A model generated the notes under the pieces. It made no database searches, was not told the DNA's origin, and worked only from the letters and a program-made list of their open reading frames with translations. This document shows, one piece after another, positions 31,407 to 38,880 of a stretch of 64,000 nucleotides of DNA. The translations under genes and the position numbers were made by a program. This DNA is from Aliidiomarina soli (GTDB lineage Bacteria; Pseudomonadota; Gammaproteobacteria; Enterobacterales; Alteromonadaceae). Location of the stretch: the NCBI RefSeq assembly GCF_003986975.1, contig NZ_PIPO01000004.1, forward strand, positions 248,001 to 312,000, written 5' to 3'. Each line of letters opens with the position of its first letter. Position 1 is the stretch's first letter.

Positions 31407-32050
31407 GTGCGTGGCTGACTGAGCTACTGGCGCTAACGTCGCAATGGGAGCTACTGGCCGTGTTGCTGGCAGCGGCATACGTGGTGCTGGCGATTCGGCA
31501 GAGTCTGTGGTGCTGGCCAGCTGCCGCTATCAGTGCCTCTATTTATACCGGGCTTTTCATCCAGGGTTCGTTATATATGGAAAGTGCGTTGCAACTTTTC
31601 TACGTGGTGATGGCGGGTTACGGATTCTACAGCTGGGTTTCACACCGTCGGCAGCATAGTGGTAGCGGGCCAGGTATTGCGATAACCACCATGGGTTGGC
31701 GCACGCATCTGCTCTGCTTGATTGGGTTAACACTGCTCAGTACGATGCTGGCCTGGCTGCTGAGTCGCTACACGGACGCAGACATGGTGTGGCTCGACAC
31801 CCCAACCACGGTTTTCAGTTTATTCGCAACCGTGCTGGTTGCCCGGCGGGTGCTCGAAAACTGGCTCTATTGGATCGTGATCGACTTTGCCTATGTGGCA
31901 CTTTTCTGGAGTAAGGGGTTCTACCCGACCGCCGTGTTGTTTGCGGTTTATACCCTGATGGCCTTTATCGGCTACTGGCGATGGCGTCAGAGCTATCAAG
32001 CGCAACAGCGCACAGATGCAGGAAGTTTGAGTGAGCAGTACAGCTATTGA
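31403..32050 (+). CDS. pnuT: PnuC-family transporter, probable thiamine permease PnuT
   Basis: A 215-residue inner-membrane protein of the PnuC/SWEET-like fold with about seven helices. Family marks include the WCWPAAAISASIYTGLFIQGSLYMESALQLFYVVMAGYG-type region (about 32-75), with paired aromatic and Gln residues that line the substrate path. PnuC members carry riboside vitamins by facilitated diffusion; PnuT members under TPP riboswitches are assigned to thiamine. Trapping would come from the kinase encoded next, whose start lies inside this gene's last 20 bases. Confidence 0.88.
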   Translation: MSAWLTELLALTSQWELLAVLLAAAYVVLAIRQSLWCWPAAAISASIYTGLFIQGSLYMESALQLFYVVMAGYGFYSWVSHRRQHSGSGPGIAITTMGWRTHLLCLIGLTLLSTMLAWLLSRYTDADMVWLDTPTTVFSLFATVLVARRVLENWLYWIVIDFAYVALFWSKGFYPTAVLFAVYTLMAFIGYWRWRQSYQAQQRTDAGSLSEQYSY

Positions 32051-32825
32051 TGCATTTTTACAGCAACATCTGGGCAGCGGCTGGCAGTTGCAGCCCGTGC
32101 CCGGCGGCCTGGTAAATCGCTGTTGGCAGGTAGACCATCAAGGACAACTCTACTTCCTTAAACAGCAGGGTGCGGCTCGCCATAATGGGGTCGATCGGGT
32201 AGAGGAAATTCGCTTACAACGCGCGCTCTACCAGCACCACCTGACGGTGGATATTGTAGCCTGGAGTGCCAGTTATGAGCTGGTGTTGTTTGCCTGGGTT
32301 GACGCACCCACGTTGACTCAGTCTGACAGCACCACACAGTTGAGGGTTCTGGCTGACACCCTGTGGCGTATTCATCAACAGGCCCCCCCGTTGCCGCACT
32401 GGTCATTGAGTTCACGGGTGGATAATTACCTGCAGGCAATTGCCCAGTATGAAGCAAAAGTCGCCAACGACCTGGCTGCTGAGCTGGCCGGGTTTGCGCC
32501 TTTGTTAACTGCCTGGGATCAGCACCCTAAAGTGCTTTGCCATAATGACCTGGCGTTTGCTCATATTCTAATGAGCCAACCACCGCGGGTGGTTGACTGG
32601 GAATACGCGGGCTATGGCCATCCGTGCTTTGATCTTGCATCGTCAATTGCGATTAATGAGCTAACAGAGGGGGAGGTGGCGGTTCTCTGTGAGCACTATT
32701 CGGCGCACAGCCTGAAGCATAGCGGGGAAACAATAACGCCAGCCGACTTATCGGACTGGCGTCAGTTAATCGACCTGGTGAACAGGCTCTGGTTTGAGGC
32801 ACAGCGGGTGCAGCGCACCACCTAA
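32031..32825 (+). CDS. thiK: Aminoglycoside-phosphotransferase-fold kinase, probable thiamine kinase
   Basis: A 264-residue kinase of the APH/choline-kinase fold. It has the N-lobe PVPGGLVNRCWQV and lysine-bearing YFLKQQ, the catalytic loop LCHNDLAFAHIL and the metal-binding VDWEYAGYGHPCFDLA, close to E. coli ThiK. Phosphorylating imported thiamine to the monophosphate would trap it in the cell. The start is a GTG that overlaps pnuT by 20 bases, implying coupled translation. The thiamine assignment rests on the riboswitch and operon; choline or another alcohol is the alternative. It ends eight bases from the convergent flagellin gene. Confidence 0.8.
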   Translation: MSSTAIDAFLQQHLGSGWQLQPVPGGLVNRCWQVDHQGQLYFLKQQGAARHNGVDRVEEIRLQRALYQHHLTVDIVAWSASYELVLFAWVDAPTLTQSDSTTQLRVLADTLWRIHQQAPPLPHWSLSSRVDNYLQAIAQYEAKVANDLAAELAGFAPLLTAWDQHPKVLCHNDLAFAHILMSQPPRVVDWEYAGYGHPCFDLASSIAINELTEGEVAVLCEHYSAHSLKHSGETITPADLSDWRQLIDLVNRLWFEAQRVQRTT

Positions 32826-32833
32826 GCAGTTGG

Positions 32834-33646
32834 CTAGTCGAGCAAATTAAGCACCTGACTCTGGCTGAGCGTAGCCTGCCCGCGTAGCGCGATCGCCGAT
32901 TGACCGAGAATGTTGTCCCGGGTCTGGTTGGCGGTGGTTTCAGCATAATCCAGATCCCGGATCCGTGAGCGAGCGGCCTGGATATTGACATTGGCCTCGG
33001 TCAGGTTATTGACTGCGCTGACAAAGGCACTTTGCTTGGCTCCATAGTCGGCACGAATGCCGCCCACCACGCTCAACATATCGTCGATCTCAGAGATAGC
33101 ATCGGCGGCCCCGGATGCAGTACTTACATCCAGCGTTTCCAGTGCATTAAGGCCGGCACCGCGTAAATCAACGGCGTCCACCGTCATTCGTTCATCGTTA
33201 CCACTGCGACCGGTACCGACCAGAAAGTTAAGTGACTGATCCTGATTGAGCAAAGTAGTGCCGCCGATGTTGGTGGTATCCAGTGTGCGGTAAATACCAT
33301 CGCGTAATTGTGCCATTTCGTCGCCAATTGCACTGCGGTCGTTGTCGCTTAAAATGCCATTGCCCGCCTGGACGCTTAATTCACGCATGCGTTGCAAGTC
33401 ATTTTGCACCTGCTGCATACCACCTTCTGCCACCTGCAGTACCGAGATGCCGTCAAAGGCGTTCCTGACTGAGCGCTGGAATGCGGTTGCTTCTGAATTC
33501 ATACGCTCAATGATTTGCAGTGCCGCCGCATCGTCACTGGCCCGGTTTACCCGGTTGCCGGATGCAAGTTGTTCCATACGCTGATTCTGCGATTGTATGG
33601 TCTGCTGCAGTATTGTATTGCCAGCAGCGGGGTTGTTGATTTTCAT
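32834..33646 (-). CDS. Solitary short flagellin
   Basis: A 270-residue flagellin. The N-terminal D0/D1 helices contain QLASGNRVNRASDDAAALQI and the QSVRNAFDGISVLQVAEGGMQQVQNDLQRMRELSVQAGNG-type stretch (about 57-95); the C-terminal D1/D0 helices contain IQAARSRIRDLDYAETTANQTRDNIL and end LSQSQVLNLLD. The central variable domain is very small. No other flagellar gene is near: thiK lies on one side, an MFS permease on the other. The start region MKINNPAAGNTILQQ differs from the usual N-terminus. It could be a minor filament subunit or a flagellin-like secreted protein. Confidence 0.88.
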   Translation of the reverse strand: MKINNPAAGNTILQQTIQSQNQRMEQLASGNRVNRASDDAAALQIIERMNSEATAFQRSVRNAFDGISVLQVAEGGMQQVQNDLQRMRELSVQAGNGILSDNDRSAIGDEMAQLRDGIYRTLDTTNIGGTTLLNQDQSLNFLVGTGRSGNDERMTVDAVDLRGAGLNALETLDVSTASGAADAISEIDDMLSVVGGIRADYGAKQSAFVSAVNNLTEANVNIQAARSRIRDLDYAETTANQTRDNILGQSAIALRGQATLSQSQVLNLLD

Positions 33647-33696
33647 AGTACGCCCTTAGTGAAAGGTTGACGCCTGTCTATATTAGATAAATTTAG

Positions 33697-33727
33697 TATA
33701 TACCAGTTGTTTAAATAGTGAACAACT
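33697..33727 (-). promoter_or_regulatory. Sigma-70-like promoter with embedded palindrome for the solitary flagellin
   Basis: On the minus strand TTGTTC (33725-33720) and TATATA (33702-33697) are 17 bases apart, with TGG before the -10. The inverted repeat AGTTGTT (33705-33711) / AACAACT (33721-33727) covers the -35 and spacer, as a repressor operator would. I see no sigma-28 box (GCCGATAA type), which most flagellin genes have. Confidence 0.5.
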
Positions 33728-33792
33728 AAATTCACTGGCTCTAATCTTGCGTTGCGCTGGCCTGATAAAGCGCTAAATTAGATAGCTTATTC

Positions 33793-35139
33793 ATGAAAAT
33801 ACAGGCATCAGGCATGACAAAACCGAAGGAACTGAGCGATAAGTTATACGGCTACCTGGCAGAGGACGAGGACGCCCGCGTCTGTAAGGACATCCCTGAT
33901 GAGGCCTGTAACCATCAGCCACAGGCGTTTGTTTTTCATTTATGGGCGTTGACCCTGACCAAGCTGGGTGACTCATTGGTTAGTGCGCGTCTGGTCCTGC
34001 CTTGGCTATTAACCGCCACCGGCGCCCCTGCATTTTTCATTGCGATGCTGGTGCCATTGCGGGAGTCCTTGTCCCTGTTGCCGCAACTTTTTGTGGCTCA
34101 AAGTATGCGTGAGAAACCGATCCGAAAATGGTTCTGGGTCGCGGGCAGTGTAGGCCAGGCGTTTGCGCTCATGATGATGCTGGTTGGGTTGTTTACCTTT
34201 GCGGGGGCTAGCTTCGGTTGGTGGGTGATTGGCTGGTTAATCGTGTTCAGCCTCTCCCGCGGGGTGTGTTCGGTGGCAATTAAGGATGTGACCGGTAAAA
34301 CCGTGTCGAAGACGCGCCGTGGGCGCTTGACAGGGCTGGCTGCAAGCGCGGCCGGGCTGATGACATTGCTAACCGCTGTGGCAATCATTTTAAGCCCTGA
34401 GGTTGAGGGATCGAATTTACTTTTTGTGGCTTTGTTAGGCGGCGCCGCAGTGCTGTGGATCCTCGCTGCTATTATTTATGCCTTTGTGCCTGAAACACCG
34501 GGAGCCACCAGCGGTGGCGGCAACGCCATAACCGAAGCGGTTAAGTCCTTGAGTATTTTATGGCAGGACAAACAATTCGGTCACTTTGTCGCGACCCGTG
34601 CGTTGTTGGTGTCGTCGGCATTCTCGATCCCTTACATTGTGGTGCTGATTCAAACCCAGTCCTCAGGCAATGGCATAGTAACCGGCCTCGGCGGTTTATT
34701 GTTGGCGAATGGCCTGGCCGGTCTGCTGGCAGGGCGATTCTGGGGCAAGTGGTCCGACAGCGCCAGTCATCATGTGATGGCAGCAGCAGCGTTTATGGCG
34801 GTGGGCGTGATGGCACTGGCGCTGATTGTGGATAGCCTGTGGCAGGACTATATGGCCTGGCTGCCGGTTGGTGGCGGGCTGATTTTCCTCTCTGCGGTAG
34901 CCCATCATGGCGCCCGAGTGGGGCGCAAAACATACCTGGTGGATATGGCCACGCAGGAAAACCGTGCGCAGCTGACCGCAGTGTCAAATACCGTCATCGG
35001 GGTACTACTGTTGCTTGGCATCCTGCTTGGGGCGCTAGATAGCTGGCTTGGCACGCACAGTGTGTTGCTGTTTCTGAGCGTGGTTGGACTGATTGCGGGC
35101 TGGCGCGCACTGCGCCTGCCAAACGTGGTTGACGATTAA
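33793..35139 (+). CDS. Major facilitator superfamily permease
   Basis: A 448-residue transporter with about twelve membrane helices in two halves. A cytoplasmic N-terminal extension of some 45 residues (KELSDKLYGYLAEDEDARVCKDIPDEAC) precedes helix one. Internal charged loops such as SKTRRGRLTG and GRKTYLVDMAT suit MFS loop positions. The substrate is unknown. No strong ribosome-binding site precedes the first ATG; an ATG eight codons in (33814) is an alternative start. The gene starts about 145 bases from the divergently transcribed flagellin and precedes an aminotransferase by 53 bases. Confidence 0.8.
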   Translation: MKIQASGMTKPKELSDKLYGYLAEDEDARVCKDIPDEACNHQPQAFVFHLWALTLTKLGDSLVSARLVLPWLLTATGAPAFFIAMLVPLRESLSLLPQLFVAQSMREKPIRKWFWVAGSVGQAFALMMMLVGLFTFAGASFGWWVIGWLIVFSLSRGVCSVAIKDVTGKTVSKTRRGRLTGLAASAAGLMTLLTAVAIILSPEVEGSNLLFVALLGGAAVLWILAAIIYAFVPETPGATSGGGNAITEAVKSLSILWQDKQFGHFVATRALLVSSAFSIPYIVVLIQTQSSGNGIVTGLGGLLLANGLAGLLAGRFWGKWSDSASHHVMAAAAFMAVGVMALALIVDSLWQDYMAWLPVGGGLIFLSAVAHHGARVGRKTYLVDMATQENRAQLTAVSNTVIGVLLLLGILLGALDSWLGTHSVLLFLSVVGLIAGWRALRLPNVVDD

Positions 35140-35192
35140 GGCAAGCCACCGCATGCTAGCAGCAGGCTGTCCGTTTCTTTGAGAGGTATCCA

Positions 35193-36488
35193 TTGATGAC
35201 CGAACCGCAGGTACAGGCGTTGTCGCCAGCCGTACAAATTAATTTAAACATTCGTGGCATGAAGCCTTCAGCGACCGTGGCTATCAATGAGCGCAGTGCT
35301 GAATTGCAGGCACAAGGACGCGAAGTACTTAAGCTGGGGCTGGGTCAGTCGCCGTTTCCGGTGCCAAAGCATGTGCAGCAGGCACTGCGTGACAATGCGC
35401 AGCAAAAAGATTACCTCGCTGTAAAAGGTCTTCCTGCCCTCCGCCAGAGCATCAGTGCCTATTTAAAGCGTACCCAGGGGCTTGATTACGATGCGCAGAA
35501 TATTCTTATTGGTCCCGGCACCAAAGAGCTGATGTTCATCATGCAGCTGACCTATTACGGTGATCTGGTGATTCCCAGCCCGAGCTGGGTGTCCTATGCG
35601 CCACAGGCGCGCATTCTGGGGCGCAATTTACACTGGTTGCGTACATCTCTGGACAGTGGCCTTGGAGTCACCCCTGAAGTACTGGAGGAGCTGTGCCAAC
35701 AGGACCCTGACCTGCCACGGCTACTTATTTTGAATTATCCGAGTAACCCGACCGGACTTGCCTATAGCGAAGACCAGCTTAAGGCGATCGCCGAGGTCGC
35801 CCGTCGCTACAGGGTGCTGGTGCTGTCGGACGAGATATACGGTGGCGTTAATTTCAGCGGTGAACATATTTCGATTGCCCGCTACTACCCGGAAGGCACC
35901 ATTATCAGTGATGGGATCAGTAAGTGGAGTGGTGCCGGTGGCTGGCGTTTAGGGGCGTTTGTTTTTCCTCCTCAGCTAAAATGGCTGGCTGATGCCATGG
36001 CGGTGGTCGCTAGCGAAACGTTTACCTCAACCAGTGCACCTATTCAATATGCGGCGATTGAAGCGTTTCAACAAAACCCGGCAATGGAAAGCTATTTGCA
36101 CCAATCACGGGCCGTGCTTGAAGCGCTTGCGAACTATGCCTATGACCGTTTAACCAGTGCTGGCGCTCAGGCCATCAAGCCGCAGGGGGGCTTCTATTTA
36201 TTCCCCAGCTTTGAGGCGGTGCGGGAGCGAATTCTGAGCAAAGGGATCCAGACCAGCGATGAGTTCTGTCAGCGATTGTTGGATGAAAAGGGGGTTGCCT
36301 GTTTACCCGGCAGTTGTTTCGGGCGCCCGGCCAGCGAATTTTCAGTGCGTATTGCCTACGTCGATTTTGATGGCGAGGCGGCGCTCGATGCGCTGGAGGC
36401 TGGCGCCACATTAGACCATGAGTTTTTACGACGCTATTGCGGTCGGGTGGTGGAAGCCATCGACCGCATGCATGACTTTATTTCATAG
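35193..36488 (+). CDS. Class I/II pyridoxal-phosphate aminotransferase
   Basis: A 431-residue fold-type I aminotransferase. The PLP lysine is K244 (SDGISKWSGAGGWRLG); N185 in NYPSNPTG and D213/Y216 in SDEIYGG hold the cofactor, and a late arginine (FSVRIAYVDFDG) binds the substrate carboxylate. It resembles aspartate/aromatic aminotransferases of the AspC-like subgroup; the amino acid cannot be named. GAGAGG precedes paired ATG codons (35193 and 35196). The C-terminus is about 30 residues longer than usual. It converges on trhO. Confidence 0.87.
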   Translation: MMTEPQVQALSPAVQINLNIRGMKPSATVAINERSAELQAQGREVLKLGLGQSPFPVPKHVQQALRDNAQQKDYLAVKGLPALRQSISAYLKRTQGLDYDAQNILIGPGTKELMFIMQLTYYGDLVIPSPSWVSYAPQARILGRNLHWLRTSLDSGLGVTPEVLEELCQQDPDLPRLLILNYPSNPTGLAYSEDQLKAIAEVARRYRVLVLSDEIYGGVNFSGEHISIARYYPEGTIISDGISKWSGAGGWRLGAFVFPPQLKWLADAMAVVASETFTSTSAPIQYAAIEAFQQNPAMESYLHQSRAVLEALANYAYDRLTSAGAQAIKPQGGFYLFPSFEAVRERILSKGIQTSDEFCQRLLDEKGVACLPGSCFGRPASEFSVRIAYVDFDGEAALDALEAGATLDHEFLRRYCGRVVEAIDRMHDFIS

Positions 36489-36498
36489 GCCTGATTAA

Positions 36499-37416
36499 TT
36501 AAGCCAGTTTGCCATCGCGGATGTGCTGTTCACCACGCGCTTTGGCGAGCTGGATTTGTTTTTCCCGCTCAAGAAAACGCTGCCGCTGTTCAGCAGTGGT
36601 TTTATCATAACAATGCGGGCAACTGACGCCTTTCTCATAATGCTCGCTTTGCTTTTCCTGCTCGGTAATTGGCATCCGGCAGGCGTAACACTGGTCATAG
36701 CTGCCCTGCTCAAGACCGTGCTTGACGGTAACCCGTTGATCGAAAACAAAGCATTCACCCTGCCACTTGCTATTGGCGGCTGGAACTTCTTCGAGGTACT
36801 TCAGAATACCGCCTTTGAGATGAAAAACCTCATCAAAACCGAGCTCCTTTAAGTACGCCGTCGACTTCTCACAGCGAATGCCGCCGGTGCAAAACATCGC
36901 GACTTTCTTATGTTGGCCGGTATCGAGGTGCTCTTTTACATACTGTGGAAACTCGCGGAAGGTTTCCGTTTTAGGGTTAACCGCGCCTTCGAAGGTGCCC
37001 ACGGCAAACTCGTAATCATTGCGGGTATCAATCAGCAGCACGTCGGGGTCATTGATAAGCGCGTTCCAGTCTTTCGCTTCAACGTAGTTGCCAACGGTTT
37101 TCTTAGGATCAATCCAGTCGATCCCCATGGTCACGATTTCTTTTTTCAGCTTCACCTTGGTACGGTAAAACGCCTGGCCGTCGCTTGGTGATTCTTTGTG
37201 GTCGATATCGGCTAAACGTGCATCGGCCTGTAAATGGCGCAGCACATTATCAAGTTGCTGGCGGGTGCCACAAATAGTGCCGTTAATGCCTTCCCGAGCC
37301 AGCAACAAGGTACCCTTCACCTCGTTCTCCAGCATCACATCTAACAGTGGCTGGCGCATGGCTTCATAGTTATCGAGCTCCACAAATTTGTAGAGTGCAG
37401 CGCAGGTATATTGCAT
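36499..37416 (-). CDS. trhO: tRNA uridine(34) hydroxylase (rhodanese domain)
   Basis: A 305-residue member of the UPF0176/YceA family, which hydroxylates U34 of certain tRNAs with O2 to start 5-methoxyuridine or cmo5U. An acylphosphatase-like N-terminal domain ([12 protein letters not shown]) is followed by a rhodanese domain with catalytic cysteine in [12 protein letters not shown] and a C-terminal four-cysteine motif (CYACRMP...CPHCYD). The frame extends 43 codons upstream to 37545, but that piece is low-complexity and crosses the dps terminator; the ATG at 37416 with AAGG upstream is preferred. Separated from dps by the terminator. Confidence 0.92.
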   Translation of the reverse strand: MQYTCAALYKFVELDNYEAMRQPLLDVMLENEVKGTLLLAREGINGTICGTRQQLDNVLRHLQADARLADIDHKESPSDGQAFYRTKVKLKKEIVTMGIDWIDPKKTVGNYVEAKDWNALINDPDVLLIDTRNDYEFAVGTFEGAVNPKTETFREFPQYVKEHLDTGQHKKVAMFCTGGIRCEKSTAYLKELGFDEVFHLKGGILKYLEEVPAANSKWQGECFVFDQRVTVKHGLEQGSYDQCYACRMPITEQEKQSEHYEKGVSCPHCYDKTTAEQRQRFLEREKQIQLAKARGEQHIRDGKLA

Positions 37417-37542
37417 CGAATTGCCTTTTTTCAGCGGCCCGAACCGTAAATCCGGTGCCTGGTTAGTCATAGAAAGTGTTGCTGAGCCTGAGGTGGTATC
37501 GCCTTCAAGCCCGGGCGAGGGCATTATACCCGGATCTGCAGG

Positions 37543-37571
37543 CAAATAAAAAGCGCCGCTAATGCGGCGCT
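37543..37571 (-). terminator. Rho-independent terminator of dps
   Basis: AGCGCCGC (37552-37559) and GCGGCGCT (37564-37571) pair perfectly around TAAT. Read on the minus strand the stem is followed by TTTTATTTGCC, a good U-rich tail. It lies 20 bases after the dps stop. Confidence 0.88.
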
Positions 37572-37590
37572 GGTGCTCAACGTGGCTGGT

Positions 37591-38070
37591 CTATTTGAGG
37601 TAGGAAGTCAGCATCCACGCCGTTTTTTCCTGCTCGGTAATGTAGTCGCCCATTAGTGAGGCAGTGCCTTCATCATCGATATCGTTGGCGGCGGAGAGTA
37701 TCTCCCGCTGCAACTTAATCACCACCTGGTAACTTTGCAGGATGCTCTCAACACAGGCGCGACCATCATGGACATCGGCAACTTCTTTAATGCTGCTGTT
37801 GTCGAGGTAGTTGGTGTACGTGTGCTGGGGTTGCTGGCCCAGGGTCAGAATACGCTCTGCGATTTCGTCAATTTTCATCAGCAGATCGTTATAAGTTTCT
37901 TCAAACTTGACGTGCAGCTCGAAAAAGCGCTCGCCACGAATGTTCCAGTGGAAGCCTCGCACGTTCATATAGAAAATCTGGTAGTTGGACAATAACTGGT
38001 TGAGCTTTCCTGCTAGTTTTTCTGTATCGGCTTTACCGAGGCCAATCACGTTTAACTGTTGTATAGGCAT
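37591..38070 (-). CDS. dps: Dps ferritin-like DNA-protection protein
   Basis: A 159-residue Dps subunit; twelve of them form a shell that oxidises and stores iron and shields DNA during starvation and peroxide stress. Inter-subunit ferroxidase residues are H41 (GFHWNIRG), H53 and E57, D68 and E72 (IDEIAERI). The N-terminus lacks the lysine-rich tail of E. coli Dps, so direct DNA binding may be weak. AAGGGGA precedes the ATG. A near-ideal stationary-phase promoter element lies upstream and a strong terminator downstream, so it is a single-gene unit. Confidence 0.95.
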   Translation of the reverse strand: MPIQQLNVIGLGKADTEKLAGKLNQLLSNYQIFYMNVRGFHWNIRGERFFELHVKFEETYNDLLMKIDEIAERILTLGQQPQHTYTNYLDNSSIKEVADVHDGRACVESILQSYQVVIKLQREILSAANDIDDEGTASLMGDYITEQEKTAWMLTSYLK

Positions 38071-38110
38071 AAAATGTTCCCCTTACGTCTGCTGTTCATC
38101 CATTGGGACT

Positions 38111-38120
38111 TTAAGTATAG
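38111..38120 (-). promoter_or_regulatory. Sigma-S-type -10 element of dps
   Basis: The minus strand reads CTATACTTAA at 38120-38111, matching the known sigma-S extended -10 consensus at all ten positions. It is about 45 bases before the dps ATG. No good -35 TTGACA lies 16-18 bases further up, which also suits sigma-S promoters. Confidence 0.7.
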
Positions 38121-38160
38121 CTACTAGCTTAGCCGCTTAATTTGACTTTGCACATGCTTT

Positions 38161-38186
38161 AAAGCGATGAGTTAAATCGCTTTTTT
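38161..38186 (+). terminator. Terminator-like hairpin between divergent dps and lipoprotein genes
   Basis: AAAGCGAT (38161-38168) and ATCGCTTT (38176-38183) form an 8-bp stem with a 7-base loop, followed by three more T residues (six in all, 38181-38186). It has the form of a plus-strand terminator, yet no plus-strand gene lies before it. It may end a short transcript or be an operator. Confidence 0.45.
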
Positions 38187-38213
38187 GCATTCGTCAGAGG
38201 CAACGGCTAGAGT
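38185..38213 (+). promoter_or_regulatory. Candidate promoter of the 38244 lipoprotein gene
   Basis: TTGCAT (38185-38190) and TAGAGT (38208-38213) have a 17-base spacer and lie 30 bases before the ATG. The -35 begins in the T run of the preceding hairpin. Confidence 0.45.
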
Positions 38214-38243
38214 TCATAGAGTCGTAAAATTGAAGGAAAACAT

Positions 38244-38867
38244 ATGCGTGCTCGACAAAAATTAACCGTTGCGGTGGTAGCGGGTGTGTTACTAACCAGT
38301 GCATGCTCTGATGCACAGCGTTCTGCAGAGCTCCCTGAGCAGGAGCAGTTCTTCTTCCACCTTGGCGAGCTTTGTGGCAACGCATACCGGGGAGAACGAA
38401 CCGTTGAACGTGCCGACAGCGACCTGCTGCAGGGAAATGAAGCGTTGCTGGTTCATTTTCGCGAGTGTGATGAAAACAGTATTTATGCAGCTTTTCATAT
38501 TGGAGCTGAACAGGGGCAAGGTGACTGGGACCGTTCGCGGACCTGGATTTATCGCAAACACCCTGAACGACTTGAACTGCGCCACGACCACAGGCTGCAG
38601 GATGGCAGCGAAGATGCAGGCAATACCATGTACGGTGGATACACCGAAACCGATGGCAGCTCAACCAGCCAGCGTTTTGTCTTCACCGAGCGTACAGGAC
38701 CGAATGACGAACAGCTGGGCTGGCGGGTCGAAGTAGAGCCAGGGGTACGCTATACCTATGGCACCTATTCCGATGACGAGTGGACCTGGCGCGTCGACTT
38801 TGATTTAAGCCAGACCGTTGAGCCACCGCCGGCCGCGTGGGGACATGAAGGCGGCTATATTCAATAG
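38244..38867 (+). CDS. Lipoprotein of unknown function
   Basis: A 207-residue lipoprotein: the signal sequence ends in LLTSAC with C21 as the lipidated residue, followed by SDAQ, which suits outer-membrane sorting. The mature part is beta-rich with repeated short acidic turns, a C-x5 spaced Cys region (ELCGNAYRGE, FRECDEN) and an aromatic end (EWTWRVDFDLS, then PPPAAWGHEGGY). I do not recognise a named family. AAGGA precedes the ATG. It diverges from dps and converges on cfa 13 bases away. Confidence 0.8.
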   Translation: MRARQKLTVAVVAGVLLTSACSDAQRSAELPEQEQFFFHLGELCGNAYRGERTVERADSDLLQGNEALLVHFRECDENSIYAAFHIGAEQGQGDWDRSRTWIYRKHPERLELRHDHRLQDGSEDAGNTMYGGYTETDGSSTSQRFVFTERTGPNDEQLGWRVEVEPGVRYTYGTYSDDEWTWRVDFDLSQTVEPPPAAWGHEGGYIQ

Positions 38868-38880
38868 AGCGACCTGGTTT

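Noticed and set aside
37417-37545. 43-codon N-terminal extension of trhO
   Set aside because: It reaches back to the dps terminator and has no conserved content; the ATG at 37416 has AAGG upstream.
38194-38664. 156-codon minus-strand frame over the 38244 lipoprotein gene
   Set aside because: The plus-strand frame has a signal sequence, lipobox and ribosome-binding site; this one has none.
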